From Mycobacterium sp. (lineage in GTDB: Bacteria > Actinomycetota > Actinomycetes > Mycobacteriales > Mycobacteriaceae): 64,000 bases of DNA. Below the pieces are notes generated by a model, which had not been told where the DNA came from, made no database searches, and saw only the letters and a list, made by a program, of their open reading frames with translations. The position numbers were made by a program, and so were the translations under genes. The stretch is from assembly GCA_003987775.1 (NCBI GenBank), contig RXJD01000002.1, forward strand, positions 229,367 through 293,366. Direction: 5' to 3'. Below are positions 1 through 10,044 of this stretch, one piece after another (position 1 is the first letter of the stretch; every line of letters starts with the position of its first letter).

Positions 1-1
1 G

Positions 2-514
2 CAGCTCATCACGGCCTACTACGTCACCGAGCGCCAGTCCGATGCCCTCGGCGCCTATCGGCAGTTGAAGACGGCGCTGGCCGAGGGGCTGGGTATCGAT
101 CCCGGGCCGACGGTCAGCGACCTGCACGAACGGATCCTGCGCCAGGAGCCCATCGTCACCAAGCAGGCGGTCAAGAGCACCCGCAAGCGCAGCCGGATCG
201 ACACCAGGACCACGCTGTCGACGTCAGTGGCCGCGGGGTTGCGGGACCGCTTCGGACGCACCTACCAGCTCAAGGGCGCGACCACCCGTATCGGGCGGTT
301 GAACGACAACGACATCGTGCTCGACGACAACGACGTCAGCCGCCACCACGCCGTCATCGCGGACACCGGATCAGGCTTCGTGATCACCGACCTGCGCTCG
401 ACCAACGGTGTCGAGGTACGGGGTGAACTGATCCGGGGGAGCACCACGCTGTCCCACGGCGACAGCGTCTGCATCGGCGGATGCGAGTTCGTCTTCGAGA
501 TCCGGCCTGTCTGA
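2..514 (+). CDS. embR: EmbR-like transcriptional regulator, C-terminal part (5' end outside window)
   Basis: The frame is open from the first bases and ends in TGA. The first ~45 residues are the end of a bacterial transcriptional activation (BTAD) domain. After a basic linker comes a forkhead-associated domain with the typical motifs IGRLNDNDI, SRHH and STNG. EmbR of M. tuberculosis has winged-helix, BTAD and FHA domains; its FHA domain binds the phosphorylated kinase PknH and it activates embCAB. The N-terminal DNA-binding part is off the window. The gene faces embC and is followed 21 bp later by a diguanylate cyclase on the same strand. In M. tuberculosis embR lies far from embC, while in M. 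avium it is known to sit next to embA, so this resembles the avium arrangement. Another BTAD-FHA paralogue is possible but less likely at this locus. Confidence 0.85.
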   Translation, partial: QLITAYYVTERQSDALGAYRQLKTALAEGLGIDPGPTVSDLHERILRQEPIVTKQAVKSTRKRSRIDTRTTLSTSVAAGLRDRFGRTYQLKGATTRIGRLNDNDIVLDDNDVSRHHAVIADTGSGFVITDLRSTNGVEVRGELIRGSTTLSHGDSVCIGGCEFVFEIRPV

Positions 515-535
515 GATCACGGGAAGGTCCGGGGC

Positions 536-1603
536 GTGGGCAGGCGGGAATATCGTTTTGCGACGGAGGCGCTGCGCGAGGGTCGGATGACGCGGGCGTT
601 CACCACGGTGGTCGCCGGGGCCTGCTTCGTCGCGGCCGGTCTGCTGGTGGCCGTCCAGTTTCATCCGGCCCGTCCCGTGGGCGTGGTCGCCAAGTCGGTG
701 CACATCGTCGCGATGGTTACCGCCGTGGGTTACGGGATGCGCTGGCTGTTCGGCCGGTTCCCCGGTTACCGGCAAGCCGTGGTGTTCGTCGTGTGGGCGG
801 ACTGCGCGGCCGCGTTCGGCGCGGCGGCTCTGTCCGAAACCGGCGCGCGGCTCTGCGCGACGTTGTATCTGGGCATCGTCGGCATCTTCGCCGCTTTCCT
901 GCTGGGGGCACGAATCCTCTACGCGCACTGTGTCTTCGGTGCCCTGGTGATCGGTTCCATCACGGCCTGGGCGGTGGCCGAGCAGCATGCGGGGTTGTTC
1001 GACCTGTTCGTCTTCTACATGCCCGCCCTGGCCTGGGTGGTGGCGGTGCCGCTGGGAGGTCTGGCGCTCATCGAAGGCGGGCGGCGCGCGATCGGGAGAA
1101 CCGCGCGCTCGGCGCGGTACGACCCGCTGACCGGACTGCGCAACCGGCGCGGGCTGTACGCCGCGATCGAAGTCGCCGTGCGGCGGCTCGCCCCGTCGGC
1201 GATGGTGGTCGTGGCGGTATGCGACATCGACCGCTTCAAGGCTCTCAACGATGCGCACGGCCACGTGGTCGGTGACACCGCCCTGATCGAGATGGCGAAG
1301 GAACTGCGGGCCCTGGCGCGACCGGACGAGATCACCGCCCGGATCGGGGGCGACGAACTGGTGCTCGTGGTGTTCGGCAGCGGGGGCGATGTGTCAGAAG
1401 TCGTCGACCGCCTGATGCCGTTGGCCCGGGTGGAGATCGGCGCGCTGGCGCTCACCGCGAGCATCGGGGTCGCAACGCAGGTCGCCGGTGATCGCTATTT
1501 CTCGATCGACGACGTGCTGCGGCATGCCGACGCTGCGATGTACGAGGCCAAACGGTCCGGCGGCGCGACGTGTGTCATCCACCAGCCGATGGACCGGATT
1601 TAG
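536..1603 (+). CDS. membrane-bound GGDEF-domain diguanylate cyclase
   Basis: The 355-residue protein has several hydrophobic segments in residues ~20-180, then a GGDEF domain. The domain shows DPLTGLRNRRG, the metal and substrate segment DIDRFKALNDAHGHVVGD, and the signature GGDEL near residues 270-274 (F changed to L in the last position). GGDEF domains condense two GTP into cyclic di-GMP. The family fold is clear; activity is likely, since the metal-binding acidic residues are kept. The GTG start at 536 has GGGAAGG 8 nt upstream; an ATG at 588 is an alternative. It lies 21 bp after embR and is probably co-transcribed with it. It converges on embC, with the stop codons overlapping by 3 bp. 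Confidence 0.88.
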   Translation: MGRREYRFATEALREGRMTRAFTTVVAGACFVAAGLLVAVQFHPARPVGVVAKSVHIVAMVTAVGYGMRWLFGRFPGYRQAVVFVVWADCAAAFGAAALSETGARLCATLYLGIVGIFAAFLLGARILYAHCVFGALVIGSITAWAVAEQHAGLFDLFVFYMPALAWVVAVPLGGLALIEGGRRAIGRTARSARYDPLTGLRNRRGLYAAIEVAVRRLAPSAMVVVAVCDIDRFKALNDAHGHVVGDTALIEMAKELRALARPDEITARIGGDELVLVVFGSGGDVSEVVDRLMPLARVEIGALALTASIGVATQVAGDRYFSIDDVLRHADAAMYEAKRSGGATCVIHQPMDRI

Positions 1604-4600
1604 CTCTTGCGCAGCGGCGCCGGATCCCACAACCCGCTGCGCGTGACGGTGCCCAGTTCCAGCTGGGCGGGCGCGGCATCGGGGTAGAACGGCGTCAGCC
1701 GCTGCAGCGCACCCCAGTCCCGGAACCAGTCGTCCTTGAGGTAGCTGGCCACTGTGGTCGCGTGTGTCAGCAGTTCGGTGATGCCCAGCGGGCCGCCGCC
1801 CAGATTGTCCATCACCGGCGAATTGGCCTCGGCGCCGAAGCGGTCGGGCAGGATGCGCCATTTGGGTGTCTCGTCGACCCCGTTCTGATGGCCGAACGGC
1901 CGCTGACACGGGAACGCCAGCCCCACCAGCCAGTCCAGGAATACCGGGTCCTTCGAGCCCACCACGTCCTGCAAGGTGCGCAGCTGCGGCACCCGTGGCG
2001 GGGTGAGGCCGATCCAGTGCTGCGGGGCCAGATCGTCGTCGTCGGCCACCAAACGGATCTGGGTTGCGGAGTCGGGGATGGCCGACAGCGGCGCGCGCAG
2101 GTTGCGCCACGCCGGAGAAGCCCCGACGTCAGCGAATCCCATTGAACCGCTGTGCTTTCCGGCAGCGGCCTCCTCGTCGGTGGCCCACTGCACCTGAACC
2201 TCGCGGGCGTCGAACCGGCCCGCCGCCGTCACCACCAGCAGTGGTGTCTTATGCCGTTCATCTTTGGCCGGCAGCCGGTACCAGCCCGACCGCAACATCG
2301 CCGGCACCTGGATACCGGCCCGCCAGCTGCCCAGCACCGGGGTGCGGGCCGGATCGAGGTTGAACGGCAATCGCGCCCGGGAGCCGTTGATGCCCGGTGC
2401 GGCGGTGGTGCCGCCCTCGGTGCCGGCCTCGGTGCCGGTGATCACCCCGTCCTCGTTGGCGAAATTGCGGTCACCCGGACGCTCCATCACCGGGTCGGCC
2501 GAAACGTCGGCCGGAATCCCGTTGGGAGTGAACGCTTCCGAGAGGCCCGCGCCCAGTGCGTCGCCCACCGGGGCGGACACCGGCGCCAACATCCCGGCTT
2601 CGGGATCCAGTTCGACCAGGACGTCCTCGGCCAGCCCACAGGTCTTACCGGTCTTGAAACCAACCGCAGCCTGCAGGTTCGACCGTCCCACCGACCACGC
2701 CGGATACTGGAAGATCATCGCCTGGGTCAGCGACACGACCTCCATCAAAACCAGCAACCAGGTGGCAATAGCCAACGGGGACTGCAGAATTCGTGACAGG
2801 CGGGCGCCGAACCGGGTCCGGGGTGGTCCGTCGTCGTTGCTGGCGACGAAGTGGAACCACGCCGCGATCAACAGCACGATCACCGTCAGCTCGAGCAGCG
2901 CGGTGGTGAGCGACCAGCGCCACTTGGGGAACGAATTAGACCACGGCACACCGAAATTGGACACATACCACCAGCCGTTGACGCTGGCGAACGACATGGC
3001 CATCACGAACAGGACGGCGGCGGCGAACACGGTGCGGTTTCGCCGCGATCGCATCGCCGCGCCGGTCACCGCCACCGCCGCCAACGCCCCCAATGACCCC
3101 GCGAGGCCGGCGAACACGCCGAAGTGGTGGGTCCATTTCGTCGGGGTGAACATCATCGCCAGAAACGAGATGATGGTGATGCCGATGATGCGGCGGCTCG
3201 GCCCGGCCGCGGTACCCGGAATCCGCCCCTTGCGTAACGAGATTGCCACCGCGATCGCCAGTGCGAGGATCAGCGCCAGCACCGCGAACCGGCGCGCCAC
3301 CGACCCGTCGGGGCTGGGCATGAACAGCCGCTCGTAACGGATGTGTTCGTCGAACCACTTCAGGCTGGGGCCGACGGCTTGCTTGAGGAAGGTGGCCTGG
3401 GCTTCGCCGGCCAACGTCTGGTCCCGGAAGATCAGGATCGCGGTGACGGTGGTGGCCGCCAGGATCGGCGCTATCAGCGGCAGCAGGCCGAACTGTTTGG
3501 AGCGACGATGCAGGATGGTCCGCAACGGGCCGATCGCCACCAGCAGGGCACCGATGGACGCGATGCCCGTGGGGCCGGAGAACAGGGTCAGCGCGCCGAG
3601 GATGCACGCCGCGGCCACCGGCAGCAGCCGGCTGGTGGCCACCGCCCGCTCCACCGAGCACCAGGTGAGCAGGATGCCCAGGGCGATGATCGGCTCGGGC
3701 CGCAGGCCGTTGTTCAGGGGCAGCCAGACCGCCAGGAACATCCCGGCCGCCGTCCATGCCGCGGCCCGGCTCTTCTTGACGGAGTGACCCAGCCGGGGGA
3801 TGACCTCGCGGCTGATCACCCACCAGCACGTCAGCGCCATCAGCAGGGTCGGCAGCCGCATCCAGACGCTGGCCGTGGTGACATGCGCCCACATCGCCAG
3901 CAGGTCGTAATACCAGCCGAACGGTGCCTCGGGCGTGCCGAACCAGCGGTAGTAGTTCGCCATGTAGCCGGCGTGTTCGGACACCCGGGCCATGGTCAGG
4001 ATGTAGCCGTCGTCGGAGGTGTTGGCGCCGACGAAGTGCCACCAGACCAGCACCGCGATCACCAGTGCGTCCAGCCCGCCCACCGACCACCAGCGCGACG
4101 GCAGGAAGCGGCGGTGCCGGGTGCCGTCGGCGGTGTCCAGCACGTGCAGCGCGATGAGGGAGGCGGCGGTCAGCAGCACCCCGAGGATCATCGCGGCCAT
4201 CTTCAGCGTCGTCGGGCTGCTGCTGTAGCGGGTGTCGACGGTCGCGGTGAAGCTCAGGCCGGGCGGCGTCGGACCGGCCAGGTCGGTGAACACCCCGACG
4301 ATCTGCGGCCGGAAGTCATAGCCGCTCTTTTCCCCGCGCAGCGGTGCGCCGGGATGCTCGGTGGTCGGGCCCTGTTTGAGGCCGACGAACTCACCGATGA
4401 CGCGGTCGGCGTGGGCGGTGAAGGTCAGTCGCTGACAGTCCGGGCCCAGCACTTGACTCAGCGGCGCCGCCACCACGGGGACGTTGCGCACGATCAGCAC
4501 CAGGTCGTCGTTCACGCGCTGCAGCAGCAGCCCGCGATCGACCGCTTTGGGGGCCTGTTTGGGCACCGTTGACAGCAGCACGGTCTTGCCGGCGTTCTGC

Positions 4601-4866
4601 GGCCCGGCCAATCCCGCGGCGGCCTGGCACGGGACGCTGATGTTCAGGTCGGTGGCCACGTAGCTGATCAGCGGCGCTTCGACGCTGCCGTAGGTGCCGT
4701 TCTGCGGCCAGTTGAGTTGGGCGGTGGTCTGGTTGACCGGCAGCAGCGGGGTCGCCAGCGCCAGCGCTGCCCCCAGCAGTCCGGCGATGACGGCCACGAG
4801 TCGAGCGATCCGGTAGTTTGCTCCCGCATCGTCCACGGAGGTAGATGGTAATTGTTCGGTCGCCAT
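1600..4866 (-). CDS. embC: arabinosyltransferase EmbC
   Basis: A 1088-residue membrane arabinosyltransferase, close to the length of M. tuberculosis EmbC and recognisable along its whole length. It transfers arabinose from decaprenyl-phospho-arabinose during lipoarabinomannan synthesis on the outer face of the membrane, and is an ethambutol target. The N-terminus has a first TM segment and a large extracytoplasmic loop. The GT-C acidic motif NTSDDGY lies near residue 285, followed by many TM helices. A carbohydrate-binding C-terminal domain ends with GTVTRSGLWDPAPL. Its ATG overlaps the aftA stop by one base (TGATG), so it is translationally coupled. Longer in-frame starts up to 5073 lie inside aftA and are not supported. 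It is last in the operon here; embA and embB are not next to it within this window. Confidence 0.95.
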   Translation of the reverse strand: MATEQLPSTSVDDAGANYRIARLVAVIAGLLGAALALATPLLPVNQTTAQLNWPQNGTYGSVEAPLISYVATDLNISVPCQAAAGLAGPQNAGKTVLLSTVPKQAPKAVDRGLLLQRVNDDLVLIVRNVPVVAAPLSQVLGPDCQRLTFTAHADRVIGEFVGLKQGPTTEHPGAPLRGEKSGYDFRPQIVGVFTDLAGPTPPGLSFTATVDTRYSSSPTTLKMAAMILGVLLTAASLIALHVLDTADGTRHRRFLPSRWWSVGGLDALVIAVLVWWHFVGANTSDDGYILTMARVSEHAGYMANYYRWFGTPEAPFGWYYDLLAMWAHVTTASVWMRLPTLLMALTCWWVISREVIPRLGHSVKKSRAAAWTAAGMFLAVWLPLNNGLRPEPIIALGILLTWCSVERAVATSRLLPVAAACILGALTLFSGPTGIASIGALLVAIGPLRTILHRRSKQFGLLPLIAPILAATTVTAILIFRDQTLAGEAQATFLKQAVGPSLKWFDEHIRYERLFMPSPDGSVARRFAVLALILALAIAVAISLRKGRIPGTAAGPSRRIIGITIISFLAMMFTPTKWTHHFGVFAGLAGSLGALAAVAVTGAAMRSRRNRTVFAAAVLFVMAMSFASVNGWWYVSNFGVPWSNSFPKWRWSLTTALLELTVIVLLIAAWFHFVASNDDGPPRTRFGARLSRILQSPLAIATWLLVLMEVVSLTQAMIFQYPAWSVGRSNLQAAVGFKTGKTCGLAEDVLVELDPEAGMLAPVSAPVGDALGAGLSEAFTPNGIPADVSADPVMERPGDRNFANEDGVITGTEAGTEGGTTAAPGINGSRARLPFNLDPARTPVLGSWRAGIQVPAMLRSGWYRLPAKDERHKTPLLVVTAAGRFDAREVQVQWATDEEAAAGKHSGSMGFADVGASPAWRNLRAPLSAIPDSATQIRLVADDDDLAPQHWIGLTPPRVPQLRTLQDVVGSKDPVFLDWLVGLAFPCQRPFGHQNGVDETPKWRILPDRFGAEANSPVMDNLGGGPLGITELLTHATTVASYLKDDWFRDWGALQRLTPFYPDAAPAQLELGTVTRSGLWDPAPLRKS

Positions 4867-6824
4867 CAAGCGCTCGGCACCGGCTTGCGGATCGCCACCA
4901 CGAACGGTCCGATGGTCTCGACGGCGAAACGCGGGTCGTTGAACAGGGCGGCCTTGAGGTCCACTGTGTAGCGGCGGACGTTGGGCTGATTGGGGTAGAC
5001 ATCCTCGGCCAGCCGCAGCGTGTAGGTGTTGCCGGCGCCGCGGCGCATGACGAAGACGGTGGGCGGCGGCCACGGCAGCTTGTCCAGCGCCCCGATGAAC
5101 TCGTCGGCGTTCTTGAGCTTCGACCAGCTCTCGATCTGGGCGGCGCGCTTGTCGAACTGGGCCAGCGGATTGGCGTAGTGCGACGTCAGGCCCTGAAAGC
5201 CCCAGTAGGGGTAGAACGACAGGAAGCTGTAGTCGGCCGTCATCACCACGGTCTGATCACGCGGCCGGCCGGTGACCTTCCGGATGGCGGCGTCGACGGC
5301 CGGATAGTACTTCTCCGAACTGGGCGGGCGCCGGTCGCCGCGCTGGCCGTCGCCGTCGGTGTCGGTGTAGGCGATCGTCAGGTCGGGGCGCAGCACGTCG
5401 GGAATGTCCTGGCTGAACGCGATCGCCGCGGTCAGGCCCAGGGCCGCGGCCACCGGCAGCGCCGCGCGGCTCCGGGCGGCCAGCGCCGTCGCGAACTCGA
5501 CGAATCCGAATACCCCGGCCGCCACCAGCAGCACGCTCAGAGTCGGCTGCAGCCGGAAGGACAGCAGGGTGGTGCGCGCCAGGGTGGTCAACATCGACAG
5601 CACGGACCACGCGTAGACCGCGAGCACACCAATCGCCAGGCCGCCGGCGCGCACCGACGACCGTGCCCGCACCACCAGCCACAGCGTGCCCAGCATGCAG
5701 CCGGCGCCCAGGAGCGAGAACTGCAGCATCGGGAAGGTCAGCTCGGCGCCGTCAGCGGGCAGGTAGTGGAAAGCGCTGCCGCTGTTGCTGGTCGGTGAGC
5801 TCAGCGTCCTGAGCAGGTAGGGCAGCCAGGTGGTGGACGCGATCGCCGCCGCGATCACGCCGATGACGACCAATCGGCGCAGCGGGTCCAGCGCGGCCCG
5901 GCCGCCGCCGGAGCGCCACCGGGATACGGCCAGACCGAGTGCCATCAGCGTCACCGTGAAGGCGCTGTAGGCGACCAGCAGCGTGTACCAGGTGGCGGCG
6001 AAGCCCAGGAAGATACCGGCGCCGACGACGGCCGCCCAGCCGCCCTGGGTGCCGAGTGTGCGGCTAGCCGCACCGCCGGCTTCGAGTGTGCGGCTGGCCG
6101 CACCGTCGGCGGAAGGGTCGGCATCAGAAGACCGCCCGGCGGCGCGCAGGCCCGACCACGTCAGCACGAACATCGGCGGCAACAGCACGGTGATCATCGC
6201 CGCGTAGGGCTCCGGCGAGCTGTAGGCCAGCGTCACCGCGGCGGTCGCGATGGTCACCAGCAGGGCGTATTCGAACCGCACCATTCGCGACCACAACACC
6301 AGCGCGACCGCGACCGCGATGGTGATCGACGTGATCGCCCACGGCTTGAACATCTCCCACGCCGGCGTCCCGGTGAGCGCCGCCGCGCGGCCGCCGATCC
6401 AGAACCAGCCCGGCGGGTAGAGCGGCGGCAACCCGATGTAGGTCATGTCGTGCAGCGCCGGGCTGTCGGTGAGCCGGGTCAGGTATTCGGTGCGGAACTG
6501 CTGGTCGACGGAGATGCCGAACAGATACAGCTTGGTGGCGCCCAGCGGCATGCCCAGCGTCACCACAGTGAAGGCGGAGACGAACACCAGCCCGCCGAGC
6601 TGGGCCAGCCGGCGCAGCCGGCCCGAGCGCCACAGCCAGCCGACGCCGACCAGTCCGACCAGGCACCCCACCTGTCCGACCGTGGTCAGTGCGTGCAACT
6701 GGTTCGACGACGGGAAGGCGGGCCATTGCACACGGGAGATCGCGGCCAGCGAGACCACCGACACCACGACGGCCACCACAGCGGCCAGCGCCATCTGGCC
6801 CAGGGTGGCCAGCGCGTTGCGCAT
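4866..6824 (-). CDS. aftA: galactofuran arabinosyltransferase AftA
   Basis: A 652-residue GT-C membrane protein matching mycobacterial AftA in sequence and position. AftA adds the first arabinofuranosyl residues to the galactan of arabinogalactan, using decaprenyl-phospho-arabinose. It has about a dozen TM segments and a soluble C-terminal domain; the segment [20 protein letters not shown] and the stretch around [15 protein letters not shown] are characteristic. I chose the ATG at 6824, 2 nt after the dprE2 stop; a start at 6908 would run 82 bp into dprE2. Around residues 240-257 there is an in-frame duplicated segment (GAASRTL twice), encoded by a 30-bp repeat at 6051-6110 that resembles one at 28411. 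M. tuberculosis AftA lacks this insertion as far as I recall. Confidence 0.93.
   Translation of the reverse strand: MRNALATLGQMALAAVVAVVVSVVSLAAISRVQWPAFPSSNQLHALTTVGQVGCLVGLVGVGWLWRSGRLRRLAQLGGLVFVSAFTVVTLGMPLGATKLYLFGISVDQQFRTEYLTRLTDSPALHDMTYIGLPPLYPPGWFWIGGRAAALTGTPAWEMFKPWAITSITIAVAVALVLWSRMVRFEYALLVTIATAAVTLAYSSPEPYAAMITVLLPPMFVLTWSGLRAAGRSSDADPSADGAASRTLEAGGAASRTLGTQGGWAAVVGAGIFLGFAATWYTLLVAYSAFTVTLMALGLAVSRWRSGGGRAALDPLRRLVVIGVIAAAIASTTWLPYLLRTLSSPTSNSGSAFHYLPADGAELTFPMLQFSLLGAGCMLGTLWLVVRARSSVRAGGLAIGVLAVYAWSVLSMLTTLARTTLLSFRLQPTLSVLLVAAGVFGFVEFATALAARSRAALPVAAALGLTAAIAFSQDIPDVLRPDLTIAYTDTDGDGQRGDRRPPSSEKYYPAVDAAIRKVTGRPRDQTVVMTADYSFLSFYPYWGFQGLTSHYANPLAQFDKRAAQIESWSKLKNADEFIGALDKLPWPPPTVFVMRRGAGNTYTLRLAEDVYPNQPNVRRYTVDLKAALFNDPRFAVETIGPFVVAIRKPVPSA
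6051..6110. repeat. 30-bp tandem doublet inside aftA
   Basis: Two copies of a GC-rich unit beginning (GC/TT)CGAGTGTGCGGCT start at 6051 and 6081, exactly 30 bp apart. The core GCCGAGTGTGCGGC also occurs as a 30-bp-spaced doublet at 28411 and 28441. Here it is in frame with aftA and encodes a repeated GAASRTL-type stretch. Confidence 0.8.
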
Positions 6825-6826
6825 GC

Positions 6827-7591
6827 TCAGATGGGCAGCTTGCGGAAGATGCTCCGCGGGATGTGGCGCAACACCATCATCACGTAACGGAATGCTGTTG
6901 GCGCCCAAACCAATTCCTTACCTTTTGCCGACGCGTTCACCGCGAGGTTGGCGACGTACTCCTTGTCGACGGTCAGTGGTGCTTCCTTGACGTGGGCGCT
7001 CATCCTGGTCCGCACCTGACCTGGCCGGATCACCAGTACCCGAACCCCGTACTCCCGCAGCGCCTCTGACAGGCCCAGGTAGAAGCCGTCGAGACCGGCC
7101 TTGGTGGACCCGTAGACGAAGTTGGATCGGCGTACCCGCTCGCCGGCCACGGTGCTCATCGCGATGATCTGCCCGAACCCCTGCGCGCGCATTTTCTCGG
7201 CCAGCAGCACGCCCACCGAAACCGCCGCGGTGTAGTTGATTTCGGCGATCTGCACGGCTTTGCGCTGGTTCTGCCACAGCTCCTCGGCGTCACCCAGTAA
7301 CCCGAACGCGACGATCGCCACGTCGATATCACCGTTGCTGAAGCACTCGTCGATCACCTTGGGATGGGTGTCGGGTTCCAGGGCGTCGAAGTCGACCAGC
7401 TCGACCGAGCGTGCGCCGGCCGCCTTCATCTGCGCCACCGCGGCGTCGCGGCCCGGGTCTTCGGGCATGGCGGCCAACACGATTCGCGCCTTGGCGTTCT
7501 GCAGGTACCGCTCGCAGATGGCCAGCCCGATCTCGGAGGTGCCTCCGAGCAGCAGGATGGACTGGGGGTTACCCACGGCATCTAGAACCAT
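6827..7591 (-). CDS. dprE2: decaprenylphosphoryl-2-keto-ribose reductase DprE2
   Basis: A 254-residue short-chain dehydrogenase, the same length as M. tuberculosis DprE2. It reduces the 2-keto intermediate made by DprE1 to decaprenyl-phospho-arabinose, the only arabinose donor for cell-wall arabinan. The NAD(P)-binding motif LLGGTSEIG is near residues 13-21, and the catalytic YGSTK (Tyr and Lys) lies near residues 158-162. The ATG at 7591 gives [10 protein letters not shown], the conserved N-terminus; upstream in-frame starts lie inside dprE1. It begins 11 nt after dprE1 and ends 2 nt before aftA. Confidence 0.95.
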   Translation of the reverse strand: MVLDAVGNPQSILLLGGTSEIGLAICERYLQNAKARIVLAAMPEDPGRDAAVAQMKAAGARSVELVDFDALEPDTHPKVIDECFSNGDIDVAIVAFGLLGDAEELWQNQRKAVQIAEINYTAAVSVGVLLAEKMRAQGFGQIIAMSTVAGERVRRSNFVYGSTKAGLDGFYLGLSEALREYGVRVLVIRPGQVRTRMSAHVKEAPLTVDKEYVANLAVNASAKGKELVWAPTAFRYVMMVLRHIPRSIFRKLPI

Positions 7592-7602
7592 TGGCGCACC
7601 AT

Positions 7603-8985
7603 CTACAGCAACTCCAAACGTCGGGCCATGTCCGAGACGAACACCCCGGACGGATCGACCTTGCGGCGCACGGCGATCCATTCGTCGATCCGGGGATACA
7701 TGGCGTGGAAATTCTCGGCACTCACCCGGGAGTCCTTGGCGGTGTAGAGCCGGCCGCCGAACTGCAGGACCCGGCGGTCGAGTTCGCTGACGAACTCGTT
7801 GAGGCCGGCCTTGATGGGGAAGTCGACGCAGATGTTCCAGCCCGGAATGGGGAAGCTCAGCGGGGCCTGATTGCCCGGCCCGAACAGCTTGAACACGTTG
7901 AGGAACGAATAGTGGCCGCTGGCCTGAATGTCGCGGATGATGCGCTTGAACTCGTCGACGGCTTCAGTGGGAACCACGAACTGGTACTGCAGAAAGCCGG
8001 CTTGGCCGTAGCCACGGTTCCATTCCCCGAACATGTCCAGCGGGTGATAGAACTGCGTCAGATTCTGGATCTTGTTCCGGTAGGTGCCGGATTTGCGGTA
8101 CCACAGTTCGCCGATCGGCCCGAACGTGTACTTGTTGGCCAGCCCGTTGGGAAAGATGTCGGGGAACGTGAACAGTTGCGGCGCATCGAATTTCAGCGGG
8201 TTACGGGCCAGCTTGTCGGGCAGCTGGTCGAGAGTGGCCAGCGACCCGCGGGACACCGCGGCGCGGCCCAGCTTCGGCGGCGCGCTGATCGCGTCGAACC
8301 AGGCGCTGGAGTAGGTGTAGTTGGCCTCGCTGCCGTCGCTGTGCAGGGCGATCGTCTCGTCGAGGGTGGCGGTGACGTCGCCGTCAGCGATGAAGTAAGC
8401 CGTCTCGGTGGGTGTCATCTCGATGGTGGCGCGCAGGATGATCCCGGTCAGCCCGTTGCCACCGACGGTGGCCCAGAACAACTCGGCTTCGTCGCCGTCC
8501 GGCGTCACCCGCCGGATCTCGCCGCTGGCCAGCAGCAGGTCCATGGACCGGACGTGGTTGCCGAAGCTGCCGGCGCTGTGGTGGTTCTTGCCGTGGATGT
8601 CGCACCCGATGGCACCGCCGATGGTCACCTGGCGGGTGCCCGGCAGCACCGGCACCCACAGCCCCAGCGGCAGCGCCGCCTTCATCAGCTGGTCGAGGTT
8701 GACCCCGCCGTCGACGTCGGCGAGCTTGGTTTCGGCGTTCAGCGAGTGGATCTTGTTAAGCGCGGACATGTCGATCACCAGGCCGCCGCCGTTTTGCGCG
8801 TTGTCGCCGTAGGACCGGCCCAGCCCGCGGGCTATCACGCCCCGACCATCAGATTCGGCCGCCCGGATCACTGCCTTGGCGATCACCTCGACGTCGGGGG
8901 TGCGCAGCACCTCCGCCACCGACGGCGCCGTTCGTCCCCACCCGGTCAGCCGGGTCGGGGTCGTGGTCATTTCGCTGCTCGACAT
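7603..8985 (-). CDS. dprE1: decaprenylphosphoryl-beta-D-ribose 2'-oxidase DprE1
   Basis: A 460-residue FAD enzyme of the vanillyl-alcohol-oxidase fold that oxidises decaprenyl-phospho-ribose at C2'. The N-terminal FAD domain shows [12 protein letters not shown] and the stretch ending [18 protein letters not shown]-type residues (here [13 protein letters not shown]). The C-terminal half has [11 protein letters not shown], which holds the cysteine attacked by benzothiazinones (Cys387 in M. tuberculosis). The ATG at 8985 gives the same N-terminal length before [10 protein letters not shown] as in M. tuberculosis. It is third in the arabinan operon, 32 nt after the GtrA-like gene. Confidence 0.95.
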   Translation of the reverse strand: MSSSEMTTTPTRLTGWGRTAPSVAEVLRTPDVEVIAKAVIRAAESDGRGVIARGLGRSYGDNAQNGGGLVIDMSALNKIHSLNAETKLADVDGGVNLDQLMKAALPLGLWVPVLPGTRQVTIGGAIGCDIHGKNHHSAGSFGNHVRSMDLLLASGEIRRVTPDGDEAELFWATVGGNGLTGIILRATIEMTPTETAYFIADGDVTATLDETIALHSDGSEANYTYSSAWFDAISAPPKLGRAAVSRGSLATLDQLPDKLARNPLKFDAPQLFTFPDIFPNGLANKYTFGPIGELWYRKSGTYRNKIQNLTQFYHPLDMFGEWNRGYGQAGFLQYQFVVPTEAVDEFKRIIRDIQASGHYSFLNVFKLFGPGNQAPLSFPIPGWNICVDFPIKAGLNEFVSELDRRVLQFGGRLYTAKDSRVSAENFHAMYPRIDEWIAVRRKVDPSGVFVSDMARRLELL

Positions 8986-9017
8986 CGTCAAAGAGGGTAC
9001 CGCGCCCACTGACCAGG

Positions 9018-9452
9018 TCAGCGGATGCGGAAGATCACGGTGCGCTGCACGATGAAATTGATAACCGTCGCGGTGCCCTGCGCGACCACGAATGCGACGG
9101 GCACGGCCCATCCCCGGTAGTGCAGCAGTTCCAGGCACAGATGGTTCAGCCCGACCTGCACCGCAAAGGTGAGCGCGTACAGCGCCATGACGCCGATGAA
9201 CCGGGCGGTGCTCGGTGACGCCTGGAAGGTCCAGCGCCGGTTGATCAGGTAGGCGGTGATGGTGCCGACGATGAAGCTGGTGGCCTTGGCCAGGTCGACC
9301 TGAACACCGACGAGCTTGTACAGGATCAGGTACAGCCCGAAGTCGACGACGGCCGAGAAAGAGCCGGTGATGATGAAGCGCATCGCCTGGGTCGTCAGAT
9401 GCAGATGCTGGTGCGGCTCTGCCGGCTCAGCACCTGGCTCTGGCGGGATCAT
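9018..9452 (-). CDS. GtrA-like small membrane protein (Rv3789 orthologue)
   Basis: A 144-residue GtrA/DPMS-type protein with four hydrophobic segments and the conserved [10 protein letters not shown]. Its orthologue Rv3789 has been proposed as a decaprenyl-phospho-arabinose flippase or as an anchor for arabinan enzymes. Position directly before dprE1 supports a role in moving or organising the arabinose donor. The ATG at 9452 gives a 23-residue Pro- and His-rich extension before MRFIITG; the ATG at 9383 would give the shorter form typical of M. tuberculosis. Neither has a clear ribosome binding site, so the start is uncertain. Confidence 0.87.
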   Translation of the reverse strand: MIPPEPGAEPAEPHQHLHLTTQAMRFIITGSFSAVVDFGLYLILYKLVGVQVDLAKATSFIVGTITAYLINRRWTFQASPSTARFIGVMALYALTFAVQVGLNHLCLELLHYRGWAVPVAFVVAQGTATVINFIVQRTVIFRIR

Positions 9453-9463
9453 CGAGTAGAAGT

Positions 9464-9949
9464 TTAGGTGGGCAGCTTCACCGAGAGCAGCTCGACCTGG
9501 CTGGGGCCCTGCGGCGTGGAGTATGTCACCGTGTCACCCGCCTGATGACCGGCCAGCGCCTGCGCCAGCGGGCTGCGTGCGGTGAGCGTCTCTCCTTCGT
9601 GGCCGACCGGGGTTTCCTCCACGATCGAGATCACGTACATGGTGACCACCTCACCGTCGGCGAAGCGCAGGGTGACCTCGGTGCCGCCGGGCAGCGTGTC
9701 AGAGGCTTCCGAGCTGGACGGTCCGGACTTCAGCCGCCGGTCCAGCTCGTTGATCCGTTCGGCCAGCACCGCCAGCTCGTCGGCGCGCTGGATGGCCTCC
9801 GCGGCGTCGCCGTGGTCACCGACCATGCCGCGGTCGTTCTTTACCTCGATCTCCAGGCGGTCGTGCCGCTGCTTGAGCCGGGCCAGTTCGGCGGCGAGGT
9901 TCTCGCGCAATGCTGCCGCCGCATCCCTTGACTGGGCTTCCTCGCTCAC
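9464..9949 (-). CDS. GreA/GreB-like transcription elongation factor (Rv3788 orthologue)
   Basis: A 161-residue two-domain protein: an N-terminal coiled coil (about residues 10-75, EARL- and [17 protein letters not shown]-like) and a C-terminal FKBP-like domain with [21 protein letters not shown]. The fold is that of Gre factors, which bind RNA polymerase through its secondary channel; Rv3788 itself has been reported to inhibit transcription rather than rescue it. The GTG at 9949 has AAAGG 8 nt upstream and yields exactly the length of Rv3788; an ATG at 9973 is a weaker choice. It is probably first in the arabinan operon, 11 nt before the GtrA-like gene. Confidence 0.88.
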   Translation of the reverse strand: MSEEAQSRDAAAALRENLAAELARLKQRHDRLEIEVKNDRGMVGDHGDAAEAIQRADELAVLAERINELDRRLKSGPSSSEASDTLPGGTEVTLRFADGEVVTMYVISIVEETPVGHEGETLTARSPLAQALAGHQAGDTVTYSTPQGPSQVELLSVKLPT

Positions 9950-10044
9950 GTCCGCCGACCTTTCACCGAACACCAGGGCGTTTCAGTGTTACACCACAAC
10001 AGGCCGGCCGTCACTCTTATCTCTCACGCGTTTACCGGCGTGTA

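Noticed and set aside
6825-6908. Upstream start for AftA giving 28 more residues
   Set aside because: It would overlap dprE2 by 82 bp. The ATG at 6824 lies 2 nt after the dprE2 stop, which fits the tight spacing of the operon.
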